From the NCBI GenBank assembly GCA_023453025.1, contig JAEXUD010000012.1:1-34940 (forward strand): a stretch of 34,940 nt of DNA, written 5' to 3'. The stretch is from Bacillota bacterium. Its GTDB lineage: Bacteria; Bacillota; Clostridia; Tissierellales; Sedimentibacteraceae. The position numbers and the translations under genes are program-made. The notes beneath the pieces are model-generated. The model did no database searches and had not been told where the DNA came from. It saw nothing but the letters and a program-made list of their open reading frames with translations. This document shows positions 32,095 to 34,940 of the stretch, piece after piece. Within the stretch, counting starts at the first letter, position 1. Each line of letters begins with the position of its first letter.

Positions 32095-32865
32095 TTATTC
32101 TCCTAAAAATTCAGGCTTTCTCTTTTCGATAAATGCTGCCATACCTTCTTTTTGGTCATGAGTATCAAATAACGCAGCCCAAATCTCTGCTTCCTTATTT
32201 GTCGATGAATGGAAATCAGTATCACGAATTCCATTTTCAATTGATTTTTTTGCAGAAGCTAAAGAAATGCTGCTCTTTCTTTTTAATTTTTCCGCCCAGC
32301 TCAGTGCTGTAGGATATAATTCTTCTTTATCAACAGCAGTATTTGCCAACCCGATTCTTTCAGCTTCTAAACCGTCAACAACCTTGCTTAAAAATATCAT
32401 TTCCTTTGCTTTTGACTCACCTATGATTCTGGCTAATCTGACAGTACCGCCGGCACCCGGCATTATGCCCAAATTCAGCTCTGTCAAGCCCATCTTTGCA
32501 TCCTTGCTTACAATTCTGAAATCACATGTCAAAGCAAGCTCCAGTCCGCCTCCGAAAGCATAGCCGTCAATAGCTGCTATGGTTGGTATGTCCAAATCAT
32601 GTATTTTATTGTATGTCTCTGTGAATACAAATTCTTTAGCCTGCTCCGGATTGCATGCTGCCATAACCTTTATATCTGCTCCTGCAGCAAAATTATCCTT
32701 GCTGTAGAATACTAACACACGAATATCCCTATTTCTTTTAATACTTTCTATCATTTTATCCATTTCATCAATAATATCTTTGGATAACGCATTTAAGGCT
32801 TCCGGTCTGTTTATGCTTATAATTGCAATTTTATCGTGAATATCTAATAATATTTGATTGCTCAT
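32095..32865 (-). CDS. Enoyl-CoA hydratase (crotonase family)
   Basis: 256 residues from ATG 32865, 5 nt after GGAGG; an in-frame GTG at 32877 overlaps that site and is not used. The oxyanion-hole motif is FAAGADIK (59-66) and GGGLELAL supplies both the second oxyanion position and E109; E129 lies in LTELNLGIMPGAGGT. Both glutamates needed for hydration are present, so a 2-enoyl-CoA hydratase producing (S)-3-hydroxyacyl-CoA is the best reading. It is in an operon with thiolase and 3-hydroxyacyl-CoA dehydrogenase, together forming a complete beta-oxidation or butyrate-type set. Confidence 0.9.
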   Translation of the reverse strand: MSNQILLDIHDKIAIISINRPEALNALSKDIIDEMDKMIESIKRNRDIRVLVFYSKDNFAAGADIKVMAACNPEQAKEFVFTETYNKIHDLDIPTIAAIDGYAFGGGLELALTCDFRIVSKDAKMGLTELNLGIMPGAGGTVRLARIIGESKAKEMIFLSKVVDGLEAERIGLANTAVDKEELYPTALSWAEKLKRKSSISLASAKKSIENGIRDTDFHSSTNKEAEIWAALFDTHDQKEGMAAFIEKRKPEFLGE

Positions 32866-32899
32866 TTTAACCTCCACAAAGAAAAATTTATAAATCTTT

Positions 32900-33334
32900 T
32901 TATCTCATTGCCAGAGTCACATCGCCCGCTGCAGCTAATATTCCATTGTTAAAAACCTCGGCACTGCAGGTTGCTATACCTTTATCCTCACGTTCCACAG
33001 CAATTTTCGCATTGATTTCTATCGTGTCATCAGGTTTAATTTTACTTAAAAACTTCACATTATTAATTCCTATGAATAGAGGAATTGTGCCTGCATATCT
33101 TTTCATAGACAGAAGCAGTATATCTGCTGTCTGAGCCATGCACTCCACAGTATAAACACCCGGAAGCACCGGTTCTCCGGGAAAATGACCTTTAAAAATT
33201 TCTCTGTTTCCGTCAACGAAGAATTTAGTTTTTATACTTTCTCCGGGCACCATTTCCAAAACCTCATCAACTAACAGCATTGGATCTCTGTGAGGAATAA
33301 TTTCTTTTATTTGATCTTTATTTAAATAAACCAC
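32900..33334 (-). CDS. FabZ-like hotdog-fold 3-hydroxyacyl dehydratase in an acyl-CoA operon
   Basis: 144 residues from GTG 33334, which follows AAGGAG by 7 nt and gives the standard FabZ length; the longer frame to 33397 has no ribosome binding site. FKGHFPGEPVLPGVYTVEC holds the catalytic H50 and E64, and IPHRDPMLLVDEV near the start is typical FabZ. FabZ dehydrates (R)-3-hydroxyacyl-ACP in fatty acid synthesis. No acpP, fabF or acc genes are near; it lies between crotonase and EtfA, so a role on CoA thioesters, such as an (R)-specific enoyl-CoA hydratase, should be considered. Confidence 0.82.
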   Translation of the reverse strand: MVYLNKDQIKEIIPHRDPMLLVDEVLEMVPGESIKTKFFVDGNREIFKGHFPGEPVLPGVYTVECMAQTADILLLSMKRYAGTIPLFIGINNVKFLSKIKPDDTIEINAKIAVEREDKGIATCSAEVFNNGILAAAGDVTLAMR

Positions 33335-33399
33335 ATTCTCACTCCTTAAATGTAATTTTGTTAAAATATTGTCATGAATTGGTATGAAGCTAAGCACTA

Positions 33400-34680
33400 T
33401 TACATAGTGCTTGCGTCATAAAGGGATTCTGCATTGTCCCATTCTTCAATTATTTGAGGTATAACCTTGTATAAATCGCCAATAATACCATAGTCGGCTA
33501 CTTCAAAAATAGGCGCATCAGGATTTTTATTGATAGCTATGATTATATCTGATGTCTGCATTCCTGCTAAATGTTGAATTGCTCCTGATATGCCGCATGC
33601 AAAGTATACCTTTGGTTTAACTGTAGTTCCTGTTTGCCCGACTTGGTGCGAGTGTTCTATCCATCCGGCATCAACTGCAGCTCTTGACGCCCCCACACTT
33701 CCGCCTGTTTTATCTGCCAGCTTCTTTATCAGTTCAAATCCTGAAGGGTCACCCAATCCACGACCGCCTGAGCAGATTATTTCCGCTTCTGTCAGCGATA
33801 CCATTTCCTTTGCTGATTTTACTATTTCTACAACATGTGTACGAATATCCTCTTCTGATATAGCCGGAACAACCGTTATTAATTCACCGTTTGATCCTTC
33901 TTCTTTTTGTTTCTTCTGCATTACTCCAGGTCTTACTGTTGCCATTTGCGGTCTTGTCTTTGGACATATAATTGTTGCCATAAGGTTTCCGCCAAATGCA
34001 GGTCTTGTCTGCAATAACTTTGTATCTGTTGAATCAGGATTTAATGATGATGTGTCCAATGTTGTGTATTTTTCTGCATATACTTTATACGTGGACTCTT
34101 TTACATCTAATCTTGTGCAATCTGCTGTGAGCCCTGTATTCAATCTTGCCGCAACCCTTGGTGCCAGATCTCTTCCGATATGTGTTGCCCCATACAATAC
34201 TATCTCCGGTTTATATTCTTGTATTACATCTACTATGACTTTTGTATAACCGTCTGTTGTATAGTTTTCCAATAATGGATTTTCGATTATGTATACTCCG
34301 TCTGCTCCGTATTCATAACATTCTTTTGCTAAATGTCCGATGTTGTTTCCAACCAGAAGAGCATATATTTTTGTACCTTCTCCAATCTCTCTGGCAAGTC
34401 TGTTTCCCTCACCAATTAATTCCAAAGCAACATTCATCAATTTCCCGCCTCTTTGCTCTGCATATACCCATACATCTTTGTATGATGAAAGATCTGTTGA
34501 TTGTGCTTCTTCAGTCTTATATATAGCATCAAAAGGGCATGCTGCTATACATTGATTGCAGGCCGTACATTTTTCATTTATCACTGCAACTTTTTCTTTC
34601 ATATCTATAGCTTCAAACGGGCAGGCTTTGATACATAGCTTGCAGCCCTTACATTTATCTTTACTTACTAATACTGCCAT
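33400..34680 (-). CDS. etfA: Electron transfer flavoprotein alpha subunit with N-terminal 2[4Fe-4S] ferredoxin domain
   Basis: 426 residues, longer than plain EtfA (about 320) because of a ferredoxin domain at 1-60: C10-C13-C16-C20 and C38-C41-C44-C48 are two CxxCxxCxxxC(P) cluster motifs. The EtfA N-domain follows (about 66-290) and the FAD-binding domain at the C-terminus (GRGLGDPSG, SRAAVDAGW, QVGQTGTTVKP, GISGAIQHLAGM). The architecture occurs in anaerobes where Etf links acyl-CoA reduction to ferredoxin and NADH. GGAGGAG precedes the ATG, 16 nt after etfB. The 8-bp hairpin AAGCACTA-TAGTGCTT (33392-33412) spans its stop codon. Confidence 0.93.
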   Translation of the reverse strand: MAVLVSKDKCKGCKLCIKACPFEAIDMKEKVAVINEKCTACNQCIAACPFDAIYKTEEAQSTDLSSYKDVWVYAEQRGGKLMNVALELIGEGNRLAREIGEGTKIYALLVGNNIGHLAKECYEYGADGVYIIENPLLENYTTDGYTKVIVDVIQEYKPEIVLYGATHIGRDLAPRVAARLNTGLTADCTRLDVKESTYKVYAEKYTTLDTSSLNPDSTDTKLLQTRPAFGGNLMATIICPKTRPQMATVRPGVMQKKQKEEGSNGELITVVPAISEEDIRTHVVEIVKSAKEMVSLTEAEIICSGGRGLGDPSGFELIKKLADKTGGSVGASRAAVDAGWIEHSHQVGQTGTTVKPKVYFACGISGAIQHLAGMQTSDIIIAINKNPDAPIFEVADYGIIGDLYKVIPQIIEEWDNAESLYDASTM

Positions 34681-34696
34681 TCTTCTCTCCTCCTGG

Positions 34697-34940
34697 TTAA
34701 ATTATATGTTTGCCTTTCAACTCAATTAATAATTTTTGAGCTGCTTCTTTTTCTGAATCTGCCTGTATCATCTTTCCTTTTCCTTTTGTTACGGGCGTGA
34801 AGGAACGAAATACGTTTGTTGGCGAAGCTTCCAATCCTACCGTATCTAATGGAACTTCTATATCCTTTGCCGACCACACCTTTATGTCTTTTTTTACGGC
34901 GTCAAATATTCCTCTTACCGACATGTATCTTGGTTTGTTC
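34697..34940 (-). CDS. etfB: Electron transfer flavoprotein beta subunit, C-terminal part only
   Basis: The frame is open to the right edge and its 5' end lies outside the window; 80 residues of the C-terminus are seen. NKPRYMSVRGIFDAV at the edge, then DTVGLEASPTNVFRSFTP, is the standard EtfB C-terminal region that wraps around EtfA. The internal ATG at 34924 is not the real start. The protein carries the second flavin or AMP and pairs with the ferredoxin-type EtfA directly downstream. An acyl-CoA dehydrogenase gene, the usual partner, would be expected just beyond the edge. Confidence 0.9.
   Translation of the reverse strand, partial: NKPRYMSVRGIFDAVKKDIKVWSAKDIEVPLDTVGLEASPTNVFRSFTPVTKGKGKMIQADSEKEAAQKLLIELKGKHII

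Noticed and set aside
33590..34249. 219-codon plus-strand frame opposite etfA
   Set aside because: It is a shadow of the well-supported etfA gene, with no ribosome binding site and no recognisable domain.

Overview
The window looks like chromosomal DNA of a low-G+C, strictly anaerobic, fermenting Gram-positive bacterium (Clostridia/Tissierellia type; a Sedimentibacter-like amino-acid fermenter fits, but no 16S or other marker fixes the genus). The reasons are the A+T-rich sequence, strong GGAGG-type ribosome binding sites with several TTG/GTG starts, S-layer homology domains, and oxygen-sensitive enzymes of the 2-hydroxyacyl-CoA dehydratase and ferredoxin-EtfA types.

Region 1 (1-6230): the 5' end of a membrane protein gene runs off the left edge. 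Next comes a non-coding stretch with a MITE-like palindromic element flanked by 10-bp direct repeats. A two-gene unit follows: a ~101-aa unknown protein coupled to a 1776-aa secreted, S-layer-anchored protein with an 11-fold glycine-rich beta-helix repeat. This unit is clearly richer in G+C than the rest and looks acquired. Region 2 (6255-16240): a housekeeping block on the minus strand. Two FAD-dependent oxidoreductase genes, secA and prfB (with its programmed +1 frameshift) form one tight operon; after a palindrome-rich gap come tex and a HAD phosphatase. Region 3 (16415-19426): an EamA-type transporter, a convergent Lrp/AsnC regulator, and a lone carboxyltransferase subunit of the oxaloacetate decarboxylase/pyruvate carboxylase type without a biotin domain.

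Region 4 (19459-29870) is the most interesting part. A seven-gene minus-strand operon encodes both subunits and the activase of a 2-hydroxyacyl-CoA dehydratase, a family-I-like acetate/4-hydroxybutyrate-type CoA-transferase, a DapA-family lyase, a DgoK-like sugar-acid kinase and a D-2-hydroxyacid dehydrogenase. It is transcribed divergently from a second D-2-hydroxyacid dehydrogenase plus an altronate/galactarate dehydratase-like (UxaA) gene. Both directions carry a match to the sigma-54 -24/-12 promoter, with inverted and direct repeats between them. Region 5 (29943-34940): an operon for 3-hydroxyacyl-CoA dehydrogenase, thiolase, crotonase, a FabZ-like hotdog dehydratase, a ferredoxin-domain EtfA and EtfB (cut by the right edge).

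Read together, regions 4 and 5 suggest this route: a 2-oxo acid, made by dehydration of a polyhydroxy acid or by a pyruvate aldolase step, is reduced to an (R)-2-hydroxyacid, moved to CoA, dehydrated by the radical dehydratase to an enoyl-CoA, and reduced or beta-oxidised with Etf-linked electron transfer. The individual families are known. Their combination, linking sugar-acid enzymes with radical 2-hydroxyacyl-CoA dehydration under paired sigma-54 promoters, is inferred here and its substrate is unknown. No tRNA, rRNA, CRISPR array, transposase or prophage gene was seen.
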